From Pelagicoccus sp. SDUM812005 (GTDB taxonomy: Bacteria; Verrucomicrobiota; Verrucomicrobiia; Opitutales; Opitutaceae): DNA of 64,000 nt. Below, in pieces: positions 1-9,201 of this stretch. The first letter of the stretch is position 1; the number at the start of each line of letters is the position of its first letter. A model generated the notes under the pieces. That model had not been told where the DNA came from, ran no database searches, and saw nothing but the letters and a program-made list of their open reading frames with translations. The DNA lies in NCBI RefSeq assembly GCF_031127875.1, contig NZ_JARXIA010000005.1, forward strand, positions 228,120 to 292,119. The letters are read 5' to 3'. A program made the translations under genes and the position numbers.

Positions 1-2672
1 TCGATCGCTTCCGCTTCGATGTACTTTCCCTGCACCGTCTCCTCACGCGGAGCCCACAAGACAGCCGGCGACTCCTCCGAAACCGCATACTTGTTGTTCT
101 CCCCCAGGTTTCCCAAAACGATATCCAGCCGGCCGTCCCCATTGAAATCCGCTACCGCGGCGCTTTTCCAAAGCCCACTCCCCACTCCCGCAAAGACCTC
201 CGGCCACTCCCGCAATTCGTCCGCCTCCTGCTTCCCGGCCAGGGGCGAAGCATACTCCCGCAGCTGCACCACGTCACGATCCCCGTCGGCGTCCAAATCC
301 GCCAACACCAGCCGAGCCGTACGACCGCTCTCGGCAAACGCATGCGGCAAGAGCTCCCCCTCCCTCGAGTAGACACGATTGTCATGGGCCTGCGGATACC
401 AACCTCGAACCGTTCCGCCCGCCAAGAGCATGAGACCGTTTTCCAAACGAACCGCAGCAGACGAAGCCTCCGGCGGCGACTCAAAATCCGCTCTCTCGAA
501 CTCCAGCCCTCCCTGGTTCAAATAGAGCCGATCCGCGTAGTACTCGTCCCCCGCATCGAGCTCGACGCCGCCGCTGGACACGAACAAGTCAAGATCGCCA
601 TCACCATCGAAATCGAAAGGAACGATCGCGGAATCCTCCGCCAGTTCGTCGTCCTCGAAAACGTCCACCGCTACAGCTCGCAAAGCCCGACCGCCCTCGT
701 TCCTCAATAGGACCAACGCTTGACCGGTCGCACCGCCCAGCAGCACATCCTTGAAACCATCCCCGTCCAAATCCGCAAGGGCCATGGCCGGCCCCAATCG
801 ATCCTCCGTAAACGGCAACAGCGCCTGCCCGCGACGCACAAAGAAACGATCCTCCAGTCGCTCGCTTTTCGGATCCACCCAAATGTCCGATCGCTGAAAG
901 CGCGCCTTTTCCTTCGGTCCGTTCTCCGAGCTCGCGAGAACGTCTTCCCGAACCGTATAGCGCTTCCCAAAGGCCAGCCCCTCCAAGCGCTGCCGCTTGC
1001 CCGACGGCCATTCCACCACCAGCGATTTGATCGCGTCGCCTGCAGTGGCCGCGAAGTGCAGAGTCGGATCGTCAACCGACATGTATCCACGCATCGACGA
1101 CAGCTCCCGCGTTTGCGTCCCCGAGCGGGTCTCCAGCCTCACCGTCGCCCCCAGGCCCATTCGATTGCTTTGCACTCCCTCTAAACGCAAGGCCAGCCGC
1201 TGCCCCTCCCCGCTATTGTTTCGATAAACTCCCAGCCCTTCCTTCCAATTGCTGGTAACAAGATCCAAATCGCCATCGAGGTCGAAGTCCGCAAACGCCG
1301 CCGCAAAACTAACGCCCTCCGCGGCCAGCCCCCAAGCTTCGCTTACCTCGGAAAAGCGGAAATCCCCGTCGTTGCGAAACGCCAGATTCCGCTCCCGCAG
1401 CGGCGGACTCGCCTCGAAGACCCGCACCCGCGTCGCCAAGCTCCGCGCCTTCGTCATCTGGTAGGCGAGGTCTCCGTCGTGAAACGCCCGCGTCATCCCG
1501 TTCGCAAAAAAGACGTCCAGCAGCCCATCGTTATCAAGATCCACGAAGCGAGTCGCCCAAGTCCAATCGCTCGCGTGCAAGCCGGCAAAGCGGCTCACCT
1601 CAGCAAAACGCCCATCCCCCAAGGCCGCCCAAACCATGTTCTGCATGTATTGGTTTACACCCGAACGCCGGGCCCCGATCAACTTGCCCGAGAGCGGCCC
1701 CACCGCTCTATGATAGTACTCGCGGTCGCGAGCCAGCATCTCTGCAGCGATCAAGTCGGCATGCCCGTCGTTGTTCAAATCCCCAGCATCCACTCCCATC
1801 GAGGAATACGGAGCGCTGCCAAGCGCCTCTCGGATCACATCGCTAAACGTACCGTCCTTGTTATTCCGATACAGCTTATCGACCGCTTCGAAGTCGTTGG
1901 AAACATAGATATCCAGCCAACCGTCTTCGTCGAAATCCCACCATAGCGCCGTATGCCCCTGCCCCTCTCCAGCGATGCCAGCCTGCTCCGTCACGTCGAC
2001 GAAGCGCCCCTCGTCATTGCGAAACAACAAGTCCGGCAGCCCGTCCAAGCTCTCCGATCCATGCAGGTAGTTCTGCTGCAGATACAAGTCCAGGTCACCA
2101 TCCCGATCGTAGTCGGCAAACGACGGAGCGTTGGATCCGCCACGGTAGTCGAGCCCCCAATCCGCCGCCCGGTTCTCGAAGCGTCCGCTTCCATCGTTCA
2201 CCCACAGCTCGTTAGTCCCCGACACGTAGCAAACGTAGAGATCCAAATCTCCGTCCCCATCGATATCCACCCAAGCCGCGCCCGTGCCAAAGCCCGTCCC
2301 GCCCGCCACGCCCGCCAACGCCGTCACGTCTTCGAACCGGAAATCCCCTCCATTTCGGAAAAGGCCGTTCGGCGAATCCTTTCCCACCGCGAACAGATCC
2401 GGCAAGCCGTCCCCATCCATGTCCCCCAAGGCTACGCCCGTTCCGATCGAGCCATTGTAGTATTGCTTCCAAAGCTCCCGCCAGCGCCGCGGATGGTCGA
2501 AGCGATTCTCGAACGCGATCCCCGTACGCTCCGTATCCATTCTTTCGAACAACGGCTGGCCCGCCCCGCCACCGCTTGCCGGCTCCAGGTCCTGCACGGA
2601 CACGATTTGCCCCATCGATACGGATGGGAAGCAGGTCAAAACGCTCAGGGCTGCAATTCGCTTAAGGGGCAT
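1..2672 (-). CDS. FG-GAP/VCBS repeat protein with ASPIC/UnbV domain, 3' end beyond window
   Basis: Open reading frame on the minus strand running off the left edge; about 890 codons are visible and no stop is reached. The chosen ATG (2672-2670) gives a signal peptide (MPLKRIAALSVLTCFPS) followed by a long beta-propeller of VCBS/FG-GAP repeats, with the calcium-binding pattern D-x-D/N-G-D-G repeated many times (DMDGDGLPDLF near the N terminus, DFNGDGRLDIV near the left edge). Around 960-1200 lies a stretch resembling the ASPIC/UnbV domain (VVEWPSGKRQRLEGL), followed by a second run of repeats. Proteins of this build are secreted, often large, and of unknown function; adhesion or glycan binding is usually guessed. 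It is divergent from the rodZ-like gene. Frame continuity was checked at both ends. Confidence 0.85.
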   Translation of the reverse strand, partial: MPLKRIAALSVLTCFPSVSMGQIVSVQDLEPASGGGAGQPLFERMDTERTGIAFENRFDHPRRWRELWKQYYNGSIGTGVALGDMDGDGLPDLFAVGKDSPNGLFRNGGDFRFEDVTALAGVAGGTGFGTGAAWVDIDGDGDLDLYVCYVSGTNELWVNDGSGRFENRAADWGLDYRGGSNAPSFADYDRDGDLDLYLQQNYLHGSESLDGLPDLLFRNDEGRFVDVTEQAGIAGEGQGHTALWWDFDEDGWLDIYVSNDFEAVDKLYRNNKDGTFSDVIREALGSAPYSSMGVDAGDLNNDGHADLIAAEMLARDREYYHRAVGPLSGKLIGARRSGVNQYMQNMVWAALGDGRFAEVSRFAGLHASDWTWATRFVDLDNDGLLDVFFANGMTRAFHDGDLAYQMTKARSLATRVRVFEASPPLRERNLAFRNDGDFRFSEVSEAWGLAAEGVSFAAAFADFDLDGDLDLVTSNWKEGLGVYRNNSGEGQRLALRLEGVQSNRMGLGATVRLETRSGTQTRELSSMRGYMSVDDPTLHFAATAGDAIKSLVVEWPSGKRQRLEGLAFGKRYTVREDVLASSENGPKEKARFQRSDIWVDPKSERLEDRFFVRRGQALLPFTEDRLGPAMALADLDGDGFKDVLLGGATGQALVLLRNEGGRALRAVAVDVFEDDELAEDSAIVPFDFDGDGDLDLFVSSGGVELDAGDEYYADRLYLNQGGLEFERADFESPPEASSAAVRLENGLMLLAGGTVRGWYPQAHDNRVYSREGELLPHAFAESGRTARLVLADLDADGDRDVVQLREYASPLAGKQEADELREWPEVFAGVGSGLWKSAAVADFNGDGRLDIVLGNLGENNKYAVSEESPAVLWAPREETVQGKYIEAEAI

Positions 2673-2860
2673 GGGGTACGCTCGCGGAGGACAATTCGAG
2701 TGGAACCAAGCCCCGCTCCAAGGTACAACCTTTAATTGGACTCACACGAGAACAAGCCTCCCCCAGCCCTGCGCCCATTTCGCGGCTTCCGCTCGAATTA
2801 TGCGCTCTCTTCACTCTGGAGGCTTGTTTTACAAAAAATTCCGTTTAAACACAGAAACTG

Positions 2861-3700
2861 ATGCAGAGTATTGGCGAAAGACTGGAAGAAGCGCGCAAGC
2901 GCAAGGGTGTCACGATCCGCGAAGCGGCCGAAGCGACGAAGATTCGCGGTGACTACCTCAACAGTTTCGAAAACAACAACTTCCAAATCAACGTCCCCGA
3001 CATCTACGTGCGCGGATTCCTGCGCTCCTACTGCAATTTCCTCAAGGTCAACAGCGAGAAGGTCATCACCGACTACAACGCTAACCTGCTCGGCGAAGCC
3101 AAGGCCGCCAAACGCGAACACCGCGAGTTCTTCGGCCGCATGGAGCTCCAGCAAACGCCCCTCGTAAACGAGGAAAGCAAAGCCGGCGCCCCCGCAACCC
3201 CCATCGACGACGACAAGCTCCGCGCCGAAGAGGAAGACGAAGACAAGATCAGCTTCCTCGACAAGATCGACAAGGAAGCCGCCATCAAGATCGGCATCGT
3301 CGCCGTGATCGCCGTCATGCTGCTGCTCGTCATCATCTGGCTCTTCCGCACGCTCACCAGCGGCGGAATCGACGACACGGTAGCCACCAACAGCACCGGC
3401 CTCGTCCCCACCCAGCAAACCACTTCCGCTCCCGCCGCCAACAGCAACAACGCCCCAGCTGCGGCTAAGGAAAAAATCGTCCTCATCGCTACTGGCGACG
3501 TCCGCGTTTCGGTCACCGAACGCAACACCGGCAAGGTCCTGCTCGACTACTTCCCCATGGTAGCCGGACAACGGGAAACCATCGAGAAGAGCGGCCCCGT
3601 CAAAATCGACTACACCGCGGGCGAAAACCTGCAGGTCGAGGTCAAGGGTACCGCCTACGGCACCGGCAAGACCGGCCAGAACTACTCGACTATTCCTTGA
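2861..3700 (+). CDS. RodZ-like cytoskeletal/helix-turn-helix membrane protein
   Basis: 279 residues. The N-terminal ~70 residues are a Cro/RodZ-type helix-turn-helix (MQSIGERLEEARKRKGVTI, then the typical YVRGFLRSYC segment). An acidic linker follows, then one transmembrane helix at about residues 142-163 (IGIVAVIAVMLLLVIIW), a Thr/Asn/Ala-rich periplasmic linker, and a C-terminal beta domain like DUF4115 (IVLIATGDVRVSVTERNTG). RodZ links MreB to the envelope and sets rod shape; whether this one does so is inferred from architecture only. The last 11 bases overlap the convergent TonB-like gene. Confidence 0.82.
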   Translation: MQSIGERLEEARKRKGVTIREAAEATKIRGDYLNSFENNNFQINVPDIYVRGFLRSYCNFLKVNSEKVITDYNANLLGEAKAAKREHREFFGRMELQQTPLVNEESKAGAPATPIDDDKLRAEEEDEDKISFLDKIDKEAAIKIGIVAVIAVMLLLVIIWLFRTLTSGGIDDTVATNSTGLVPTQQTTSAPAANSNNAPAAAKEKIVLIATGDVRVSVTERNTGKVLLDYFPMVAGQRETIEKSGPVKIDYTAGENLQVEVKGTAYGTGKTGQNYSTIP

Positions 3701-4895
3701 TCCCCGTCGCGATCGGTACGGTCAAGCGCTGCTCGGCCGGATAGCCCTCCACTACCGCCGGCAAGAAGACCCAGTCCTTCACCGCCGCCAGCAACTGCTT
3801 GGCAGCCGGCGTATCGCCCCCCTCCACCATGCGGGCGTCTTGTGCGCGTCCCAGGCGATCCACCAGCAGCTCCACCCTCAGCGCCTTCGTCTTCTTCGAA
3901 AGCTCCAGCTGGGGCAACGGCGAATACAACGGACGGGCCGACCTGTCCTTCATTTCCGGATACGGGATCATCTCCAAAGCCTCCGAAAAGGGAGCGAACT
4001 CATTGAAGAAGAAGTTTTGCCGCACCGTCGTGACCAACGGCTTCCCCTTGAAGGTCCCCGCCTGGTAACGCGTTTCAACCACCGTCTTCCATACCTCGGG
4101 TAGAAATGCGGCATGGTCCGCGGAAAAATCGATGATCTCGATCACGCGCCCATCCTGGCCGATCGAATAGATCGCCGACGCATAACCGCCGCCCACCTTT
4201 CCTTGCAGCGACTTCGGAAAGTCCAACAAGCGGGCCTTCACCACCTTGGCTGGTTCCACCTCGCCATCGACCGATGACGCCCGTCGGGCAGCCGGTCGAG
4301 CGGAAGTCGAACCGCCGCCCCTCATTTCGTCCACCACGATAGGATCGTCCGGTTCGTAGCGCCGGATCTCCTGTCCCTTCGAAAAGACGCGATAGCCAAA
4401 GGAGCCGCCTCCGAAGCCCGCATTCACCGGCAAGGTTATCGAAATCCGCTCCGCCCCTGTGGTGTTGATATCCGAAATCTCCCGCAGTAGGTACGTGTTC
4501 TCGCCCTGCTCCGGCGCGATGATGAAAAGGATAAAGCAGTCCTCGAAATCGCGCTCCGCCTGCACCGTCGCCACGAAGCGAAAATAGAAGCCACCCAAGG
4601 GCGAACCGTAATCCTGCCCCATGATAGCGTTGCGCTCGATCACCTCGATCGCCCCGTCCGTAAACTCGTTCGCGTCCACCACCCGCACGTACGCATCCGG
4701 CACCAGCATGCGCTCGCCCTGCACTTCCACCACCGGCGTCGATCCGCTCATCGCCACCACCGGCAGCATCTCGTCCTCGTACGAAACCAAAACCTGCGTC
4801 TGCGAAAAGCCCCACGAAACCGCGCCCAAGCCCATCGCCACCGCCGCCCACCAACGCCTCGCTTCGCCCATTCGATTTCCCGATAAATATTTCAT
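3690..4895 (-). CDS. TonB-like protein with two C-terminal TonB-type domains
   Basis: 401 residues with an N-terminal signal/anchor (WWAAVAMGLGAVSWGFSQ). Residues ~215-300 (IYSIGQDGRVIEIIDFS...VETRYQAGTFKGKPLVTTV) and ~325-400 (VELLVDRLGRAQDARMVEGG...VKDWVFLPAVVEG) look like two copies of the TonB C-terminal fold, which carries proton-motive-force energy to outer-membrane receptors. The long N-terminal region is not recognised and lacks the Pro/Lys-rich span of classical TonB, so a periplasmic relative is possible. An in-frame ATG eight codons downstream is an alternative start. Convergent with the rodZ-like gene, with an 11-base overlap. Confidence 0.7.
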   Translation of the reverse strand: MKYLSGNRMGEARRWWAAVAMGLGAVSWGFSQTQVLVSYEDEMLPVVAMSGSTPVVEVQGERMLVPDAYVRVVDANEFTDGAIEVIERNAIMGQDYGSPLGGFYFRFVATVQAERDFEDCFILFIIAPEQGENTYLLREISDINTTGAERISITLPVNAGFGGGSFGYRVFSKGQEIRRYEPDDPIVVDEMRGGGSTSARPAARRASSVDGEVEPAKVVKARLLDFPKSLQGKVGGGYASAIYSIGQDGRVIEIIDFSADHAAFLPEVWKTVVETRYQAGTFKGKPLVTTVRQNFFFNEFAPFSEALEMIPYPEMKDRSARPLYSPLPQLELSKKTKALRVELLVDRLGRAQDARMVEGGDTPAAKQLLAAVKDWVFLPAVVEGYPAEQRLTVPIATGIKE

Positions 4896-5059
4896 CCTTT
4901 CAATAGCCAGAGAATCGTAAAACTATCACCGCCCCGCTTCGCTCGCAAGCGACAGCTACACAATTCCCTCAGCGAAATCTCCCTCAAAGGGCAAGCCACT
5001 CCCGGCGGCCTCCTTTTTGGTTTGAACCCCCGCCTCCCTCGCCCTAAACACCGCCCACC

Positions 5060-5506
5060 ATGAGCAAACTCACCGTTGCAATCGGCTCCGACCACGCCGG
5101 CTATAATTACAAGCAAGCCATCATCGCCCACCTCGAGGGCCAAGGCTACTCCGTCAAGGACTACGGAACGAACTCCACGGAATCCTGCGACTACCCCGAC
5201 TTCATCCGCCCCGTCGCCGAAGCTGTCGCCGCCGGCGAATACGACCGCGGCATCGTGCTCGGAGGCTCCGGCAACGGCGAAGCCATCGTAGCGAACCGCG
5301 TCAAAGGCGTGCGCTGCGGACTCTGCTGGAACGAGCAGATCGCCATCTGGAACCGCTCCCACAACGACGGAAACGTCCTCTCCATCGGCGAACGCACCGT
5401 CAACCAAGAAGACGCCCTCAACATCGTGGACACCTGGCTCAACACCGAGTTCGAAGGCGGACGCCACCAGCCTCGCATCGACAAGATCGACAACCCTTCC
5501 CGCTAG
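5060..5506 (+). CDS. rpiB: Ribose-5-phosphate isomerase B
   Basis: 148 residues, normal length for RpiB/LacAB. It interconverts ribose 5-phosphate and ribulose 5-phosphate in the cytoplasm (pentose phosphate pathway). The N terminus (VAIGSDHAGYNYK) carries the Asp-His phosphate/substrate site. The catalytic loop reads LGGSGNGEAIVANRVKGVRC: the cysteine used by the E. coli enzyme is absent, and the NGE glutamate matches the base proposed for the Mycobacterium-type enzyme. The substrate loop HNDGNVLSIGERT is present. It lies 48 bases upstream of the aldo/keto reductase gene on the same strand, so the two may be co-transcribed. Confidence 0.93.
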   Translation: MSKLTVAIGSDHAGYNYKQAIIAHLEGQGYSVKDYGTNSTESCDYPDFIRPVAEAVAAGEYDRGIVLGGSGNGEAIVANRVKGVRCGLCWNEQIAIWNRSHNDGNVLSIGERTVNQEDALNIVDTWLNTEFEGGRHQPRIDKIDNPSR

Positions 5507-5554
5507 TCGCCCCTCCCAAGAGCCAGCGCCTAGCGCCCAGCCCACCCCGAGTTC

Positions 5555-6538
5555 ATGCAATACCGTCGCCTCGGCAAATCCGGCCTTCAAGTCAGCGCCC
5601 TCTCCTTCGGGTCCTGGGTCACCTTCGGAGACCAAGCCTCCAACCGGACCGCCGAAGCCTGCCTGCAACTCGCCTACGACTCCGGCGTCAACTTCTTCGA
5701 CAACGCTGAAGGCTACGCCAACGGCCAGTCCGAAGAAGTCATGGGCTCCGCCCTCGCCAAGGCCGGCTGGGCCCGCGACACCTTCGTCGTCTCTTCCAAA
5801 GTATTCTGGGGCGGCGACAAGCCCAACCAGATCGGCCTCTCCAAGAAGCACGTCATCGAAGCCTGCGAAGCCGCCCTCAAGCGCCTGCGCGTCGACTACC
5901 TCGACCTCTACTACTGCCACCGCCCCGATCCCGACACCCCCATCGAGGAAACCGTCCGCGCCATGGACGTGCTCATCCAGCAAGGCAAGATCCTCTACTG
6001 GGGCACCTCCGAATGGTCCGCCGCCGAGATCATGGAAGCCTACTCCATCGCCCGCCAGTACCACCTGACGCCCCCCACTATGGAGCAGCCCGAGTACAAC
6101 CTCCTCAAGCGCCACCGCTTCGAGGTCGAGTACGCCCGCCTCTTCTCCCAAATCGGACTCGGAGCCACCACCTTCTCCCCCCTCGCCAGCGGCATCCTCA
6201 CCGGCAAGTACAACGATGGCATCCCTGAAGACAGCCGACTTGCCCACACCCAATTCGATTGGATGCAAGAAAAGCTCGCCCGCCTGCGAGCCCAAGGCGG
6301 CATCCAGATCCTGCAAGAGCTCACCGCCATCGCCCAAAAGCTCGGAGCCACCCTGCCCCAGCTCAGCATCGCCTGGCTCCTCAAGAACCCCAACGTCAGC
6401 TCCGTCATCCTGGGCGCCTCCCGCCCCGAGCAATTGGAACAAAACCTCAAGGCCCTGGACATTCTCGATACTCTCAATGACGAGATCATGGATGAAATCG
6501 AAATCGCCATCAGCCGCTTCCAAGAAATCGACGCGTAA
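5555..6538 (+). CDS. Aldo/keto reductase, potassium-channel beta-subunit-like (AKR6 type)
   Basis: 327 residues, a complete TIM-barrel aldo/keto reductase. It starts MQYRRLGKSGLQVSALSFG and carries the catalytic tetrad region: Asp/Tyr in FFDNAEGYANGQSEEVMG, Lys in VVSSKVFWGG and His in YYCHRPDP. The C-terminal NADPH-binding motif is VILGASRPEQLEQNL. It resembles the Kv-beta/YghZ group, which reduces aldehydes such as methylglyoxal; the substrate here is unknown. It follows rpiB by 48 bases. The minus-strand open frame across rpiB and this gene is a shadow produced by high GC. Confidence 0.92.
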   Translation: MQYRRLGKSGLQVSALSFGSWVTFGDQASNRTAEACLQLAYDSGVNFFDNAEGYANGQSEEVMGSALAKAGWARDTFVVSSKVFWGGDKPNQIGLSKKHVIEACEAALKRLRVDYLDLYYCHRPDPDTPIEETVRAMDVLIQQGKILYWGTSEWSAAEIMEAYSIARQYHLTPPTMEQPEYNLLKRHRFEVEYARLFSQIGLGATTFSPLASGILTGKYNDGIPEDSRLAHTQFDWMQEKLARLRAQGGIQILQELTAIAQKLGATLPQLSIAWLLKNPNVSSVILGASRPEQLEQNLKALDILDTLNDEIMDEIEIAISRFQEIDA

Positions 6539-6593
6539 GACGCCTCCCGTAGCGCTGAGCTTCAGCCAGCGACCGCAGTGCAGGAGCACGCAA

Positions 6594-7073
6594 ACGAAAG
6601 CTCCGCGCTACGCAGCGAGCCTCGCTGCCCTGCCGCTGCTAGCCGCTGCGCTCCTCGCCTTCAGCAGCTGCGCCACCGCCCCGGCATCCTCCCAGGTCGA
6701 AGTCACCGCTCCCAGCGCAATCACTCCCGCCATCCCGCCCGCAGGCGAGCCGCATACCCGGTCCATCACGGTTCAGACGCCCACTCCCGGCTGGACGCTC
6801 GTCCCCATGATGCTCTACCGCAGCGGCGAAAACCGGTACCTCTGCATCCACAGCCTAAGCGCCCCGCAAGGCATGGTCGCCCAAATGCTGTCTACCGCGT
6901 CCACCCAGTTGACCTTCCGCCACGACGGCTCCGCAGAGCCCAGCATCCGCCACTACGTTCTCGGCAAAACCTGGAATTGGAACGGCAATCCCGAGCTCAC
7001 CTTCATCGATTCGCTCGACCAGATCAAAGATGCCCTTGCCGACGCCCGAAGCGTCCCTTTCACTACGCCCTAA
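6594..7073 (+). CDS. Putative lipoprotein, apparent ACG start
   Basis: About 159 residues, not recognised by family. The frame opens with a strong lipoprotein signal: LPLLAAALLAFSSC, where Cys follows a good lipobox. No ATG, GTG or TTG occurs in frame near this signal. A clean Shine-Dalgarno AGGAG (6582-6586) sits seven bases before ACG (6594), followed by AAA GCT CCG CGC TAC, exactly what a lipoprotein start would look like if the codon were ATG. The mature part (PGWTLVPMMLYRSGENRYLCIHSL) has no known motif. It lies 55 bases after the aldo/keto reductase and 58 bases before the E1 gene. Either a non-canonical start, a point mutation or a sequencing error. Confidence 0.6.
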   Translation, partial: TKAPRYAASLAALPLLAAALLAFSSCATAPASSQVEVTAPSAITPAIPPAGEPHTRSITVQTPTPGWTLVPMMLYRSGENRYLCIHSLSAPQGMVAQMLSTASTQLTFRHDGSAEPSIRHYVLGKTWNWNGNPELTFIDSLDQIKDALADARSVPFTTP

Positions 7074-7131
7074 ATTACCGGAGTTCCGCTCCCCATTCAC
7101 TTTTTCACTACTCACCACTCACTCCTTTTTA

Positions 7132-9189
7132 ATGTCTGTCGCACGCAGCAAGGTCCCCTTTCCTGAAACTCCGAGCCTCCTGCTCGAACGCGATCTCCGT
7201 ATCGCCCAATCCGGCGTCACCGACGAGGACCTCCTCCTCGCCTTCCGCTGGATGACCTACTCCCGCTTCACCGACCAGCGCATCTTCGAGCTCTACCGCC
7301 AAGGAAAGATGAAAGGTACCGTCACCGTCTCCGACGGAAACGAAGGCCTCGTCGCCCCCCTCGCCCTCATGATGGACAAGGAAATCGACTGCGTTTCCTG
7401 GACCCACCGCGGCATGCCCGGCCACCTCATCTGGTCCGACCACCTCGGCGACCACGTCTGCCAATTCCTCGGCAACTCCGGCTCCCCCACCAAAGGACGC
7501 GAAGGCAACGCCCACCACGGCGACCCCGCCAACCGCTCCTACCCCATGATTTCCCACCTCGGCAAGATGTCCTCCAACGTGCTCGGCGGCACCGAGTCCC
7601 AGCGACGCAAAGGCCACAAGGCCATCGGCATCACCTTCTTCGGCGACGGAGGATCCTCCACCGGCGAGATCCACGAAAGCATGAACCTCGCCTCCGTGCT
7701 CAACATCCCCGTCATCTTCGTCATCGAGAACAACAACTACGCCTACTCCACCCCCCTCCACGAGCAATACAACGGCAAGCTCGTCGACCGGGCCAAGGGC
7801 TACGGCATGAAAGGCATCGAGCTCGACGTCGCCAATATCGAAGAAAACCTCAAGGTCTTCCAAGACGCCATCGACGAAACCCGCGAAACCGGCCGCCCCA
7901 TGCTCATCGAGATGCACACCCTGCGCCTCCTCGGCCACGCGGGCTACGACACTCTCGACTACATCGACCCCGAGCTCACCCAAAAGTGGCTCGACGAAGA
8001 CTGCCTCAAAAATCTCCGAGCCCGCCTCGTCGAAAAAGGCCACCGCGAACGCATCGAAGCCGAAGAAGCCGAGCTCAAAAGCTTCGTCAACGCCACCGTC
8101 AACCACGCCCTCAAGCTCCCCATGTGCAAACCCGAAGGCCTCATCGAAGACGTCTTCGCCCCCACCACCACCTCCGTCGCCTGGATCCCAGAACCCGAAG
8201 CCTCAAAACCGCCGGTCCTCACCTTCGCCCTCGCCATCAACAAGGCCCTCGACCGCATCCTCGCCGACTCCCCCGAGTCCCTCGTCATGGGCCAGGACAT
8301 CGCCGACTACGGCGGTCCCTTCAAGGTAACCAAGAACCTCTTCAAAAAATACGGCCGTAGCCGCGTCATCAATACGCCCATCTGCGAATCCGCCATGGTC
8401 GGCTTCGCCACCGGCCAAGCCATCAACGGACACCGCCCCATCGTCGAATTCCAATTCGCCGACTTCGCCACCGACGCCACCACCCAGATCACCCTCAACA
8501 CCGCCACCTACCACTTCCGCTCCGGAGCCAAGGCCCCCATGGTATTCCGCTTCCCCTGCGGCGGCGGCCTCACCTTCGGCTCCTTCCACTCCCAGGACCT
8601 CGAAGCGCTCTACCTGCACATTCCCGGACTCAAGTTCCTCTACCCCTCCACCCCGCAGGACGCCCACGACGCCATGCTCGCAGCCTACGAAGACGACAAC
8701 CCCGTCATCTTCTTCGAGCACAAAAACCTCTACAACCTGCTCAAGGCTCCCGTCACCTTCAACCCGAACTACCGCGACGTCTGGCAACCCGCCCTGCGCC
8801 ACCAAGGCGACTTCGCCACGGTAGTCACCTACGGCGAGATGACCCTCTGGGCCAACGACGCCATCCAGTATCTAGAAAAAGAATACGACCATAGCTGCGA
8901 CCTCTGGGACCTGCGGGCCCTTAACCCCCTCAAGCTCGAACGTATCCAAGAATCCGTACGCAAGACCGGCCGCCTCGTCGTCATCACCGAATCCCGCCGC
9001 AACGTCGGCTTCGCCGCCGAGCTCATCGCCCGCATCACCGAAAGCCAATTCTTCGACCTCGAGGCCCCGCCCTTGCGCATCACCGCCCAAGACATGCCCG
9101 TCCCCTTCGCCGCCGAACTCGAAGCCGACTACCGTCCCAGCACCAACTCCATCCTCAACCAACTCATCGACTGGATCGAAGCCGAGTAA
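7132..9189 (+). CDS. 2-oxoacid dehydrogenase E1, fused alpha and beta subunits
   Basis: 685 residues. The ATG at 7132 was preferred over 7030, which lies inside the lipoprotein gene. Residues ~25-340 are an E1 alpha chain with the thiamine-diphosphate motif beginning GDGGSSTGE (~172) and ending IENNNYAY (~200). Residues ~360-685 are an E1 beta chain (TFALAINKALDRILADS, ICESAMVGFATGQAI, RFPCGGGLTFG). E1 performs the thiamine-dependent decarboxylation and acyl transfer of branched-chain 2-oxoacid or pyruvate dehydrogenase complexes. Alpha and beta are usually separate genes; here they are one polypeptide. No E2 or E3 gene is nearby, so the substrate cannot be assigned; branched-chain 2-oxoacids are the likelier guess. 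Confidence 0.9.
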   Translation: MSVARSKVPFPETPSLLLERDLRIAQSGVTDEDLLLAFRWMTYSRFTDQRIFELYRQGKMKGTVTVSDGNEGLVAPLALMMDKEIDCVSWTHRGMPGHLIWSDHLGDHVCQFLGNSGSPTKGREGNAHHGDPANRSYPMISHLGKMSSNVLGGTESQRRKGHKAIGITFFGDGGSSTGEIHESMNLASVLNIPVIFVIENNNYAYSTPLHEQYNGKLVDRAKGYGMKGIELDVANIEENLKVFQDAIDETRETGRPMLIEMHTLRLLGHAGYDTLDYIDPELTQKWLDEDCLKNLRARLVEKGHRERIEAEEAELKSFVNATVNHALKLPMCKPEGLIEDVFAPTTTSVAWIPEPEASKPPVLTFALAINKALDRILADSPESLVMGQDIADYGGPFKVTKNLFKKYGRSRVINTPICESAMVGFATGQAINGHRPIVEFQFADFATDATTQITLNTATYHFRSGAKAPMVFRFPCGGGLTFGSFHSQDLEALYLHIPGLKFLYPSTPQDAHDAMLAAYEDDNPVIFFEHKNLYNLLKAPVTFNPNYRDVWQPALRHQGDFATVVTYGEMTLWANDAIQYLEKEYDHSCDLWDLRALNPLKLERIQESVRKTGRLVVITESRRNVGFAAELIARITESQFFDLEAPPLRITAQDMPVPFAAELEADYRPSTNSILNQLIDWIEAE

Positions 9190-9201
9190 GGATTCCCTTC
9201 T

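Noticed and set aside
1953..2735. 260-codon plus-strand frame
   Set aside because: Reverse of the truncated VCBS-repeat gene, whose calcium motifs are clear on the minus strand.
2798..3571. 257-codon minus-strand frame over the rodZ-like gene
   Set aside because: Shadow; the plus-strand RodZ features are unambiguous.
4892..6589. 565-codon open frame on the minus strand
   Set aside because: It is the reverse of rpiB and the aldo/keto reductase, both fully recognised on the plus strand. Low-complexity Gly/Val/Asp composition fits a GC-driven shadow.
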